From Flintibacter muris (GTDB lineage Bacteria; Bacillota; Clostridia; Oscillospirales; Oscillospiraceae), in assembly GCF_943192995.1 (NCBI RefSeq), contig NZ_CALPCP010000021.1, forward strand, positions 1-64,000: a stretch of DNA of 64,000 nt, given 5' to 3'. Made by a program: the position numbers and the translations under genes. The notes beneath the pieces are model-generated. The model saw only the letters and a program-made list of their open reading frames with translations. It did not search any database and was not told where the DNA came from. This document shows, in pieces, positions 17,032 through 25,521 of this stretch. Within the stretch, counting starts at the first letter, position 1; every line of letters starts with the position of its first letter.

Positions 17032-17536
17032 TTGAGCCCCTGTATTGCAGCGACCCCGGGTCCACCCAGGCCTGCCCGGGCCGGTCCTGGTCCAGGAAAA
17101 TTCTGGCGGTGGAGCCCGCCGGCTCCTCCCACAGATAGGTGCTGCGGACGGTGTAGGTCTGCCCCTCGTAGCGGTATTCGCACAGGACGGTCCAGGGGTG
17201 GCGCTTGCGGGTGCCCACGCTGCCGTAGCTGACAGTGACGTGACAGGTGGAGTTGACCACCCGCCCCTGTACCGGGAATCCGCCCCGGCGCAGCCACTCC
17301 CGCCGCCGGCCCTGAAGCTGGGCAATCCATAGGCAGGGCATGGCGGCAAACAGCAGCAGCAGTCCCGTCACCCCCAGCATCCAGGGCTCCCCGCTGCGCA
17401 TAGGGATGGCAATCACATACCCCAGCCCGAAGAGCAGCGCGAAGAAGACAGCCAGCGCGGACAGCACAATGGTAACAATCTCCAACCGGCTGGCCGGGCG
17501 GCGCAGGTCCATGAAGTAGTGGGTGTAGAGGTACAT
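17027..17536 (-). CDS. DUF3592-like membrane protein, copy 1
   Basis: 169 aa. Two transmembrane helices (about 21-45 and 54-74) are followed by a C-terminal beta-rich domain with VQGRVV, YGSVGTRKRHPWTVLCEY and GQTYTVRSTYLW. This layout resembles DUF3592 proteins; the function is unknown. The next gene upstream (17563-18057) is a clear paralog: it shares the two helices, RKRxPWxVxCxYRxEGxTYxxRSxxLW, and an ending AWLDPxSLQY. The start follows AGGGGG. Tandem duplication between mutS and mutL. Confidence 0.7.
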   Translation of the reverse strand: MYLYTHYFMDLRRPASRLEIVTIVLSALAVFFALLFGLGYVIAIPMRSGEPWMLGVTGLLLLFAAMPCLWIAQLQGRRREWLRRGGFPVQGRVVNSTCHVTVSYGSVGTRKRHPWTVLCEYRYEGQTYTVRSTYLWEEPAGSTARIFLDQDRPGQAWVDPGSLQYRGSM

Positions 17537-17562
17537 GGCGGATTACCCCCTAACGTGGAAAC

Positions 17563-18057
17563 CTAAATTTTCATCTCATATTGCAGGGAATCCGGGTCTA
17601 ACCAGGCTTGTTTGGGATTTAGAGGGTCCAGATAGACAATGGGCTGGCGGCCGGTTTCCCGGGGCGGCCGCCAGAGAAATTCACTGCGGAGGAAGTAGGT
17701 CCGCCCCTCCCAGCGGTAAATGCACATGACTGACCAGGGACTGCGCTTACGAAAGCCGTCACTGCCGAAGCTGACATACCAGTGGCGGCGGGTGGCCTCC
17801 GGGATCAACTGGCCCTGAACGGCCAGACCCCCTGATTTCAGGCGGTCCCAGCTGCGTTCCTTCTGCCGGGCCCACAGCAGCAGGCCTGCACCAAACACCA
17901 GCAGAGGCAGCCCAAAAAGGGCAAAGTCCTGGGCGCCGCCATTGCGCACGGGGATAGCGAGGATGCTCCCCGCCAGCCCCAGCAGGGTGAACACCCCGCC
18001 CAAAATCAGCAGAATCCAGCCCAGCAGGGCCTCATAGATGCGGGGCGGTTTTATCAT
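17563..18057 (-). CDS. DUF3592-like membrane protein, copy 2
   Basis: 164 aa. Two transmembrane helices (about 10-34 and 45-62) precede a C-terminal domain with VQGQLI, FRKRSPWSVMCIYRWEGRTYF and QAWLDPDSLQYE in family order (longer runs abbreviated). It is about the same length as its neighbour at 17027-17536 and ends the same way, so the two arose by duplication. The start follows AAAGGAGG. Downstream of an R1 element that separates it from mutS. Function unknown. Confidence 0.7.
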   Translation of the reverse strand: MIKPPRIYEALLGWILLILGGVFTLLGLAGSILAIPVRNGGAQDFALFGLPLLVFGAGLLLWARQKERSWDRLKSGGLAVQGQLIPEATRRHWYVSFGSDGFRKRSPWSVMCIYRWEGRTYFLRSEFLWRPPRETGRQPIVYLDPLNPKQAWLDPDSLQYEMKI

Positions 18058-18072
18058 GGTATCCTCCTTTTG

Positions 18073-18285
18073 CGCCCGCAGGCGGCAGGCCCCTTTTGAA
18101 AGGGGCTGTCAGCCGTAAGGCTGACTGGGGATTGTGTTTCGCGAAGCGAAACATACGAAGTAAACAAAGCTTGCAAAGACCTGGCTTGCTCTGCACATTT
18201 CGCCTGACGGCGAAATACAATCCTCCGCCCCAGTGTGCGCACTGGGGCGCCTCCTTTCAAAAGGAGGCTTTTTCGCTGCGGCGGC
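18073..18285. repeat. R1 repeat element between mutS and the DUF3592-like pair
   Basis: Full-length relative of the element in mutL: GCAGGCGGCAGG, CCCTTTTGAAAGGGGCTGTCAGCC (abbreviated as arms of an inverted repeat), TTTCGCC...GGCGAAA core and CCTCCTTTCAAAAGGAGGC at the far end. It fills the gap between the mutS stop and the next gene. Confidence 0.8.
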
Positions 18286-18292
18286 ACGGGGA

Positions 18293-20914
18293 CTATCCTC
18301 CGTTCAGGTCCTGTTTCAGCTCGGCCAGAAGGTTGAGCGCCTCAATGGGGGAGAGGATGTTCACGTCGGTCATGCGCAGCTTTTTCAAAACGGTCTCCCC
18401 GCCCAGCTGCGTAAGGGACAGCTGATCTGCAGGGGCGTCCTGCGGCCGTCCGCCGCTTACAGGGGCGTTCCCTGACTCCAGCTCCTCCAGAATCTCCCTG
18501 GCCCGTTTGACCACCCGGTCGGCCACTCCGGCCAGCCGGGCCACCTCCACGCCGTAGCTCTGGTCCGCCCCGCCCCGGACAATTTTCCGCAGGAAAATCA
18601 CCTCAGAGCCCCGCTTTTTGGCGGCGATATTGTAGTTTTTCACCCCGGGGACGGTCCCCTCCAGGGCGGTAAGCTCGTGGTAGTGGGTGGCGAAGAGGGT
18701 TTTGCACCCCAGCCGCTTCTTGTCGGCGCAGTGCTCCAGCACCGCCCGGGCAATGGCCATGCCGTCGTAGGTGGAGGTCCCACGGCCGATCTCGTCCAGG
18801 ATGAGCAGCGACTTGCGGGTGGCGCTGCTGAGCAGAGCGGCCACCTCTGTCATCTCCACCATAAAGGTGGACTGGCCGGAGGCCAGGTCGTCGCTGGCCC
18901 CGATACGGGTAAACACCCGATCCACCACTCCGACGCGGGCGGAGCGGGCGGGGACAAAGGAGCCCATTTGGGCCATGAGAACGATCAGGGCCACCTGGCG
19001 CATGTAGGTGGACTTGCCCGCCATGTTGGGCCCGGTGATGATGGCGGCCAGGTCGTCCTTTTCGTCCATGTGGGTGTCATTGGGGACGAAGGGGGTGGTT
19101 TTCAGCATCTTTTCCACCACGGGGTGGCGGCCCTCCACAATGGTGAGGGTGTCGGAGGAGTCCACCTGGGGCATGCAGTAGTTGTTGGCGGCGGCCACCG
19201 CGGCGAAGGAGCACAGCACGTCCACCTGGGCCACGGCAGCGGCGGTCTTCTGCAGCTGGTCCACCTGGTCACACACGGCCTGCTTCAGCTGGCAGAACAG
19301 CTGGTACTCCAGGGCGGTCACCTGGTCCCGGGCGGACAAGATGGCGTGCTCCAGCTCCTTCAGCTCGGGGGAGATGTACCGCTCGGCGTTAACGGTGGTC
19401 TGCTTCCGGGTCCAGTGGTCGGGGACCAGCCCGGTCTGGGACTTGGCCACCTCGATATAATATCCAAACACCTTGTTGGAGGTGATTTTCATGTTTTTGA
19501 TGCCGGTCTGCTCCTTGGTTTTTACCTCCATGTCGATGATGCGCCCGTTGGCGTTGGTGAGCAGGTCCCGCAGCTCGTCCACCTTTTCGTTGTAGCCAGG
19601 GCGGATAAAGTCCCCCTCCCGCACGGAGAAGGGCAGAGCCTTTTCCTCCTCGTCCCGCAGTCCCCGGTCCAGCAGGTCCCGCAGCTGGGGCAGGTCGTCC
19701 AGCTCCTCCCGCAGCTGCTGGAGCAGGGGGGAGGGGCAGTGGGAGAGCAGCTCCCGGATATGGGGCAGCTTTCCCAGCCCGGCGGACAGGGCGGCCAGGT
19801 CCCGGCACCCGGCGGAGCCGTAGACCACCCGTCCGGCCAGCCGCTCCAGGTCGGTGACCTCCCGCAGGGCCAGGGACAGCTCCTCCCGGGTGATGGCGTC
19901 CTCCACCAGGTCGGCCACCCCCTGCTGCCGCCGGGCAATCCGGGCCGGGGAGAGGAGGGGCCGCTCCATCCATCCCCGGAGCAGCCGCCCGCCCATGGCG
20001 GTTTTGGTCTTGTCCAGCACCCACAGCAGCGACCCCTTCTTCTCCTTGCCCCGCATGGTGGCGGTGAGCTCCAGGGTCTGCCGGGCGGTGAGGTCCAGCT
20101 CCATGAACTGGCCGGCGGAGTAGTAGGAAAAGTGGGAGATATGGCTCAGATCGGTCTTTTGGGTCTCATACAGATAGGCCAGCAGCCCCCCGGCGGCCTG
20201 GATTGCGGCCTCGTCCCCGGCGGGGATTTGCTCCAATCCGGTTTTAAACTGCTTCTCCGCCAGAGGCCGGGCGGTCTCTATGCGGAACCTGGCCTCGCCG
20301 CCGTTTTCACACAGACAGCCCAGCCGCTCCTTGAGAAAGGCGGCCAGCCCCTCCCGGCTCCAGGCCTCTGAGGACAGCACCGCCTCGGCGGGATGGAACC
20401 GGGCCAGCTCGTTTTGCAGATGGCCAAAGCCCTCCTCATTTGCAGGGAAGGAGGAACCGTATACCTCGCCGGTAGAGATGTCGCACAGGCACAGGCCGCA
20501 GGCGGCGCAGCCGGCGTAGACGGCGCAGATGTAGTTGTTTTTGCCCTCCTCCAGCATGGAGGAGGCGATCACCGTACCGGGAGTAATCACCCGGATGATG
20601 TCCCGGTCCACCAGCCCCTTGGCCTGGGCCGGGTCTTCGGTCTGCTCGCAGATGGCCACCTTGTAGCCCTTGGAGATGAGCCGGGCGATGTAGCTGTCAC
20701 AGGAGTGGTAGGGCACGCCGCACATGGGGGTGCGCTGGTCCGGGGGCTTGTTCCGGTCCCGGGTGGTGAGGGTCAGGTCCAGCTCCTTGGACACCAGCTT
20801 GGCGTCGTCATGGAACATCTCGTAAAAGTCCCCCAGCCGGAAGAACAAAATACTGTCCGGGTTCTGGGCCTTGATGTCCAGATATTGCTGCATCATGGGG
20901 GTGATCTCCGGCAT
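18293..20914 (-). CDS. mutS: DNA mismatch repair protein MutS
   Basis: Recognises mismatches and small loops and then recruits MutL. The 873 aa chain has the mismatch-reading motif GDFYEMF (F30, E32), the connector and lever domains, and the ATPase with Walker A GPNMAGKSTY (near 629), DEIGRGTSTYDG and THYHEL. The ATG at 20914 gives a start matching the family (MPEITPMMQQYLDIK); GAAGG lies upstream. It is transcribed after miaB and before mutL, on the same strand. Confidence 0.97.
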   Translation of the reverse strand: MPEITPMMQQYLDIKAQNPDSILFFRLGDFYEMFHDDAKLVSKELDLTLTTRDRNKPPDQRTPMCGVPYHSCDSYIARLISKGYKVAICEQTEDPAQAKGLVDRDIIRVITPGTVIASSMLEEGKNNYICAVYAGCAACGLCLCDISTGEVYGSSFPANEEGFGHLQNELARFHPAEAVLSSEAWSREGLAAFLKERLGCLCENGGEARFRIETARPLAEKQFKTGLEQIPAGDEAAIQAAGGLLAYLYETQKTDLSHISHFSYYSAGQFMELDLTARQTLELTATMRGKEKKGSLLWVLDKTKTAMGGRLLRGWMERPLLSPARIARRQQGVADLVEDAITREELSLALREVTDLERLAGRVVYGSAGCRDLAALSAGLGKLPHIRELLSHCPSPLLQQLREELDDLPQLRDLLDRGLRDEEEKALPFSVREGDFIRPGYNEKVDELRDLLTNANGRIIDMEVKTKEQTGIKNMKITSNKVFGYYIEVAKSQTGLVPDHWTRKQTTVNAERYISPELKELEHAILSARDQVTALEYQLFCQLKQAVCDQVDQLQKTAAAVAQVDVLCSFAAVAAANNYCMPQVDSSDTLTIVEGRHPVVEKMLKTTPFVPNDTHMDEKDDLAAIITGPNMAGKSTYMRQVALIVLMAQMGSFVPARSARVGVVDRVFTRIGASDDLASGQSTFMVEMTEVAALLSSATRKSLLILDEIGRGTSTYDGMAIARAVLEHCADKKRLGCKTLFATHYHELTALEGTVPGVKNYNIAAKKRGSEVIFLRKIVRGGADQSYGVEVARLAGVADRVVKRAREILEELESGNAPVSGGRPQDAPADQLSLTQLGGETVLKKLRMTDVNILSPIEALNLLAELKQDLNGG

Positions 20915-21112
20915 GGGAATGTACCTTCTTTCTCTCCAAACGCCGCACACCAGGCGGCACGTTTGCCTTAACGGTGATGTTGATATTTATGTTGACGATT
21001 ACGTTAATGCAGCTCTAATTGCACGAAAATGTGCAACTATTGCGGTCGTCAGGTTCGCGGCCATCTGTAGGGGCGGTGACAGTGATTTGAAAGCCGGCTG
21101 CAAGGTACAAGC
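20915..21112. other. Gap between mutS and miaB
   Basis: About 200 bp. It holds a weak R4-like half-site (CTGTAGGGGCGG near 21065) and no gene or clear promoter. mutS may be read through from miaB or have a weak promoter. Confidence 0.4.
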
Positions 21113-22522
21113 TCACACCAGCTCCCCGAACAGCGACCACTTGTTGGCCCCGGTGATTTTCACCTGTCGGAACTGGCCCAGGGCGGAGGGGTCCCCCGCC
21201 ACCCGGACCAGCCGGTTGCCCGGGGTGCGGGCGGTGAGGCCGTACCGAATGTCGTCAGACAGCCCGTCAATGAGGCAGCGAAGGGTTTTGCCCACATAGG
21301 CGGCGTGCTTCTCCTCGGAGATGGCGTCCTGAAGGGCGGTGAGGCGGTTGAAATTGGCCAGCTTCTCCTCCCGGGGCATGGGGTCGCCCATTTTGGCGGC
21401 GGGGGTGCCCTGGCGGGGGGAGTAGATGAAGGTGAACAGGGCGTCGAAGCGGACCTCCTCCAGTACCTTTAAGGTGTCCTCAAACTCCTCGGTGGTCTCC
21501 CCGGGGAAGCCCACAATAATGTCGGAGGTGAGAACGATATCGGGGATGAGGGCCTTGAGGGCCTTGATCTTTTCCAGATATTCCGCCCGGGTGTGGCGGC
21601 GGTTCATCACCTTCAGGATGCGGTCGTTCCCCGCCTGAAAGGGCAGATGGAGCACCGGGGCCACCTTTTGGCACCGGGCCATGGTCTCAAAGAGCTTTTG
21701 GGTGGCGTCCTTGGGGTGGGAGGTCATAAACCGGATAAGAAAGTCCCCCGGGATGGCGTTCACTTCCTCCAGCAGGGTGGAAAAGTCCATGGGCTCAGCC
21801 AGGTCCTTGCCGTAGGAGTTCACGTTCTGACCCAGCAGGGTGATGTCTTTGTACCCCTCCTCCACCAGCTGGCGGACCTCGGCCAAAATGTCCTCCGGCC
21901 TGCGGGACCGCTCCCGCCCCCTGACATAGGGGACAATGCAGTAGGAGCAGAAGTTGTTGCAGCCGTACATGATGGACACCCAGGCCTTGACGCTGTCCTG
22001 ACGCACCACCGGAAGGCCCTCGGCGATAGAGCCGGCCTCGTCAGGGGTCTGGAAGATCCGCCCGCGCTGGGTGAGCAGGGTGTGGACCATCTCAGGAAAC
22101 TTCCAAAGGGCGTGGGGGCCGAAGACCAAGTCCACATGGCGGTAAGACTCCCGCAGCTTTTGGGCCGCGTGGGGCTGCTGCACCATGCACCCGCACAGGC
22201 AGATGAGCTGTTCCGGATGCCGCCGCTTTACGTGGACCAGGGCGCCCACGTTGCCGAACACCCGCTGCTCGGCGTGCTCCCGGATGGCGCAGGTGTTGAT
22301 GACAACGATCCGGGCCTGTTCCTCGTCTTGGGTAAAGCCAAAGCCCATTTGCTCCAGACAGCCCCGGATGCGCTCGGAGTCGGCTTCGTTCTGCTGGCAG
22401 CCGTAGGTGTCCACAAAGGCCAGGGGTCTGTCCGGCCACTGGGCGGTCAGCCGGGCCACCGCCCGGCAGAAGGCCAGCTGTTTTTCAATATCAGCGGGGG
22501 AAATGACAGTGGTGCGATCCAT
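21113..22522 (-). CDS. miaB: tRNA-2-methylthio-N6-dimethylallyladenosine synthase MiaB
   Basis: Radical-SAM enzyme that adds a methylthio group to i6A37 of tRNA, following MiaA. The 469 aa chain has the three Cys of the UPF0004 domain (TYGCQQNEADSE, NTCAIRE, CLCGCMVQ), the radical-SAM CNNFCSYC cluster (CxxxCxxC, near residue 190) and RGRERSR, and a C-terminal TRAM domain. A few residues at the start (about 1-30) form an N-terminal extension typical of Firmicute MiaB. The ATG follows GGAGG. It has its own promoter and leads the minus-strand repair cluster. Confidence 0.96.
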   Translation of the reverse strand: MDRTTVISPADIEKQLAFCRAVARLTAQWPDRPLAFVDTYGCQQNEADSERIRGCLEQMGFGFTQDEEQARIVVINTCAIREHAEQRVFGNVGALVHVKRRHPEQLICLCGCMVQQPHAAQKLRESYRHVDLVFGPHALWKFPEMVHTLLTQRGRIFQTPDEAGSIAEGLPVVRQDSVKAWVSIMYGCNNFCSYCIVPYVRGRERSRRPEDILAEVRQLVEEGYKDITLLGQNVNSYGKDLAEPMDFSTLLEEVNAIPGDFLIRFMTSHPKDATQKLFETMARCQKVAPVLHLPFQAGNDRILKVMNRRHTRAEYLEKIKALKALIPDIVLTSDIIVGFPGETTEEFEDTLKVLEEVRFDALFTFIYSPRQGTPAAKMGDPMPREEKLANFNRLTALQDAISEEKHAAYVGKTLRCLIDGLSDDIRYGLTARTPGNRLVRVAGDPSALGQFRQVKITGANKWSLFGELV

Positions 22523-22564
22523 AAAAACCTCCAGAGCGTATTCAGGCGCTATTTTAACTGATAC

Positions 22565-22593
22565 ATTATACTATTTTTTTTCGGGAAAGACAA
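22565..22593 (-). promoter_or_regulatory. Predicted sigma-A promoter of miaB
   Basis: On the minus strand, TTGTCT (22588-22593) and TATAAT (22565-22570) are 17 bp apart. Confidence 0.7.
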
Positions 22594-22669
22594 GCGCTTT
22601 GTGGCCTTGGGCACAGGAAGGCAGGCGTTGGCCTTGGAACCTGTCATGAAAAATTCATGGAATATTTCA

Positions 22670-22698
22670 TTTTCAAACCTGTCTTGTTGTGCTATAAT
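22670..22698 (+). promoter_or_regulatory. Predicted sigma-A promoter of zapA
   Basis: TTTTCA (22670-22675) and TATAAT (22693-22698) are 17 bp apart; the -10 box is perfect. It is divergent from the miaB promoter. Confidence 0.65.
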
Positions 22699-22757
22699 GG
22701 CAATACTGATTAAAACTGGGGTTGTGCGCCCAGAAAACAAGCGGGGAGGAAAGAGAT

Positions 22758-23072
22758 ATGAGGAACAAAGTGGTGGTCAGCATAGGCGGAAAGGACTACA
22801 CCATGGTTGCGGCGGAGGATGAGGGCTATGTCCGCCGGTGCGCGGCGCTGGTGGACAAGCACCTGGCTGAGGTGTCCGCCGGAGGCAGGCTGTCCCAGGC
22901 CGACGCGGCGGTGCTGGCCGCCATGAATATCGCCGATTTGCTGTTCAAGGAGCAGGAGACCTCAGAAAATCTGCGCCGCCAGGTGAAGGAGAACCTGGAG
23001 GAGGCCAACAGCCTGAAGCTGGAGCTGTCTGAGGCCAAGCGGGAGATTTTCAAGCTGGGAACCAGAAAGTAA
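22758..23072 (+). CDS. zapA: Cell division protein ZapA
   Basis: Bundles FtsZ filaments at mid-cell. The 104 aa chain has the N-terminal ZapA beta-hairpin (VVVSIGGKDYTMV), then helices with DEGYVRRCAALVDKHL and a C-terminal coiled coil (about 50-100). The ATG at 22758 follows GGGGAGGA; an ATG at 22722 has no such site. It is followed by R5 and R4 repeats, so a second promoter may be needed for the next gene. Confidence 0.9.
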   Translation: MRNKVVVSIGGKDYTMVAAEDEGYVRRCAALVDKHLAEVSAGGRLSQADAAVLAAMNIADLLFKEQETSENLRRQVKENLEEANSLKLELSEAKREIFKLGTRK

Positions 23073-23094
23073 CGCTCCGTCCGGAGCGGCAAAT

Positions 23095-23155
23095 TGTCAA
23101 AAAAGCCTCCCTCTTTGAGGGAGGCGGCACGGTGAAGCCGTGACGGAGGGAGTTT
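23095..23155. repeat. R5 repeat downstream of zapA
   Basis: GCCTCCCTCTTTGAGGGAGGC hairpin (abbreviated) followed by CACGGTGAAGCCGTGACGG. Related copies lie at 13176-13265 and 35399-35428. Confidence 0.6.
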
Positions 23156-23208
23156 ATAGCAATCGTCAGAATTGCCGCCACTTGCAGGGGCGGCCTTTGG
23201 CCGCCTGT
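23155..23208. repeat. R4 repeat upstream of the U32 peptidase gene
   Basis: TATAGCAATCGTCAGAATTG, then a GGGGCGGCCTTTGGCCGCC hairpin. The reverse complement of this tail-plus-hairpin order is seen at 36305-36358. Confidence 0.65.
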
Positions 23209-23268
23209 CCGTCACAGACAGAGCTATTTGGTTCTGCGGGCGGCATAAACCGCAACAGGAGGGATATT

Positions 23269-25353
23269 ATGGAGCTTCTCGCCCCCGCCGGGTCTATGGA
23301 GGCGGTTAAGGCCGCCGTCCAGAACGGGGCCGACGCCGTCTATTTTGGATATGGAGACTTCAACGCCCGCCGCGGAGCCCGGAATTTTACCCGGGAGGAG
23401 GCCGCGGCGGCGGTTTCGTACTGCCATCTCCGGGGGTGCAAGGTCAACCTCACCCTGAATACCCTGCTGACCGACCGGGAGCTGCCCGGGGCCGCCGAGT
23501 TGGCCGCCCACGCCAGCGATATTGGGGTAGATGCGGTGATTGTCCAGGACCTGGGGGCGGCGCGGATGCTGCGCCAGTCTGTCCCCGACCTGCCCATCCA
23601 CGGCTCCACCCAGATGAGCGTCCACTCTCTGGACGGGGTAAAGCTGTGTGCCGGGCTGGGGATGAGCCGGGTGGTGCTGGGCCGGGAGCTGAGCCGGGAG
23701 CAGATTGCCTACATCTGCCAGAATGCCCCCATTGAAATTGAGGTCTTCGGCCATGGGGCGCTGTGTATGTGCTGGTCGGGGCAGTGCTTTTTCTCCAGCG
23801 TGATCGGCGGGCGCAGCGGCAACCGGGGGATGTGCGCCCAGCCCTGCCGCCTGAACTACGGCTGGGGCGGCAAGGCCAACGAGTACCCCCTGTCCCTAAA
23901 GGACCTGTCCCTGGCCGGGCATTTAAAGGCACTGCAAAACATGGGGGTGGCCTGCCTCAAGCTGGAGGGGCGGATGAAGCGGCCCGAGTATGTGGCCATT
24001 GTCACCGGGATATACGCCAGGGCCCTGCGGGAGGACCGGGAACCCACCCCGGAGGAGATGGAGCTGTTAAAGCAGGCCTTCTCCCGCCAGGGCTTTACCG
24101 ATGGCTATTACATGGGCCAAAAGGGCCAATCGATGTTCGGCACCCGCCAGGAGGAGAAGGAGCCCCGTGAGCTGTATGCCCAGGCCCGCTCCACCTATGA
24201 GAACAACGTGGAAAACCGGAAGGAGCCGGTGCGGATGTACGCCCTGATCCAGTCCGGCCAGCCCGCCCAGGCGGCGGCGGAGGACCGGGAGGGCCGGGTG
24301 GTCCGGGTGGAGGGCCCCGTCCCGGAGACGGCCCGGAGCCTCCCCCTCACCCGGGAGAAGGTGGAAAGCCAGCTCCGGCGCACCGGAGGCACCCCCTTCC
24401 TGTGTGAGAGGGCCACCGCCAGGGTGGGGGACAACCTGTCTCTGCCCCTGTCCGCCCTCAACGACCTGCGCCGCCGCTGTGTGGAGGAGCTGGTCACAGA
24501 GCGGCAGAAGCCCCCCCGGCGGCGCAGGGAGAAGTACCAGCCCGGCGTGCGGTATGAAAATCAGGGGGAGGCGCCGGTATTTACCCTGTCACTGCGCGCG
24601 GCCTCTCAGCTCAGCGCCGAGCTGATCCGGCTGAAACCCGCTTTGATCTACCTCCCCGCGGACCAGGGGGCTGCCCACCCGGAGGCGGTGAAGCGCTGCC
24701 TGGGTGAGGGGGTGGCCATGGCCGTCTCCCTGCCCCGCATCTGCACCGACAAGGAGCTGCCCCGGCTGGAGCAGGACCTGGCCGTTCTGCGGGAGCTGGG
24801 CGTGGAGCAGGCCCTGGCCGGAAACTGGGGAATGGTCCGCCGGGCCGGACAGCTGGGCTTTGCCGTCCGGGGGGACTACGGCCTGGGGGTGTACAACAGC
24901 CAGACCATGAAGGAGCTGAAACGGCTGGGCCTTGTGGGGGCCACCGTCTCCTTTGAGATGAAATTCCCCCAGATCCGGGATATTTCAAAGACGCTCCCCA
25001 CCGAATTTATCGCCTATGGCCGCCTGCCCCTGATGATTACCGAGAACTGCATCATCCACAACCACTTCGGGCGGCACACCTGCGGCAATGTGAACCTGCT
25101 TACCGACCGCAAGGGGGAGCGGTTCCCCGTGGTAAAGGCCTGGGGGTGCCGCAATGAGATTCTCAACTCCAAAAAGCTGTTTCTGGCCGACAAGCAGAGG
25201 GACTGGCAGAAGCTGGGCCTGTGGGGAGCCCGGCTGATGTTCACCACCGAAAACGCCCTGGAGTGCGTCCAGGTGCTGGAGCGGTACTTAAACCGGGGCA
25301 GATACCAGCCCAACGATTTTACCAGAGGGCTGTACTATAGGGACGTGGAGTAG
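23269..25353 (+). CDS. Peptidase U32-family protein with a DUF3656-like C-terminal half
   Basis: 694 aa. The first half is a U32 domain (ELLAPAGSMEAVKAAVQNGADAVYFG in short form; CMCWSGQCFFSS and GNRGMCAQPCR carry the conserved Cys, about 165-200). KLEGRMKRPEYVA also fits the family. The second half is a longer domain as in the RlhA-type group, whose E. coli member hydroxylates 23S rRNA C2501; whether this protein does that is inferred only from architecture. The ATG at 23269 is preceded by GGAGGG. Downstream lies an R2 repeat, then the LuxE/LuxC-like pair. Confidence 0.85.
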   Translation: MELLAPAGSMEAVKAAVQNGADAVYFGYGDFNARRGARNFTREEAAAAVSYCHLRGCKVNLTLNTLLTDRELPGAAELAAHASDIGVDAVIVQDLGAARMLRQSVPDLPIHGSTQMSVHSLDGVKLCAGLGMSRVVLGRELSREQIAYICQNAPIEIEVFGHGALCMCWSGQCFFSSVIGGRSGNRGMCAQPCRLNYGWGGKANEYPLSLKDLSLAGHLKALQNMGVACLKLEGRMKRPEYVAIVTGIYARALREDREPTPEEMELLKQAFSRQGFTDGYYMGQKGQSMFGTRQEEKEPRELYAQARSTYENNVENRKEPVRMYALIQSGQPAQAAAEDREGRVVRVEGPVPETARSLPLTREKVESQLRRTGGTPFLCERATARVGDNLSLPLSALNDLRRRCVEELVTERQKPPRRRREKYQPGVRYENQGEAPVFTLSLRAASQLSAELIRLKPALIYLPADQGAAHPEAVKRCLGEGVAMAVSLPRICTDKELPRLEQDLAVLRELGVEQALAGNWGMVRRAGQLGFAVRGDYGLGVYNSQTMKELKRLGLVGATVSFEMKFPQIRDISKTLPTEFIAYGRLPLMITENCIIHNHFGRHTCGNVNLLTDRKGERFPVVKAWGCRNEILNSKKLFLADKQRDWQKLGLWGARLMFTTENALECVQVLERYLNRGRYQPNDFTRGLYYRDVE

Positions 25354-25357
25354 ACAT

Positions 25358-25493
25358 AAGGCCCCCTTCGCAAAGGGGGGGGCTCCCGGCGAAGCCGGGT
25401 GGGGGGCTCCTGACAAGAAGATACACTTCAGCAGGGGAAAACCCTCCGTCATTTGCTTCGCAAATGCCACCTCCCTTTGCGAAGGGAGGCTTT
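25358..25493. repeat. R2 repeat between the U32 and LuxE-like genes
   Basis: AAGGCCCCCTTCGCAAAGGG at one end and CCTCCCTTTGCGAAGGGAGG at the other, with CCCGGCGAAGCCGGG and AACCCTCCGTC inside. Other copies: 43215-43353, 56199-56337, 58011-58144. Confidence 0.8.
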
Positions 25494-25521
25494 GTCTGCG
25501 TGACTGGAAGGAGGTGCATCC

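Noticed and set aside
18677-20371. Long open frame on the plus strand opposite mutS
   Set aside because: Same reason: codon-bias shadow of mutS with no ribosome binding site.
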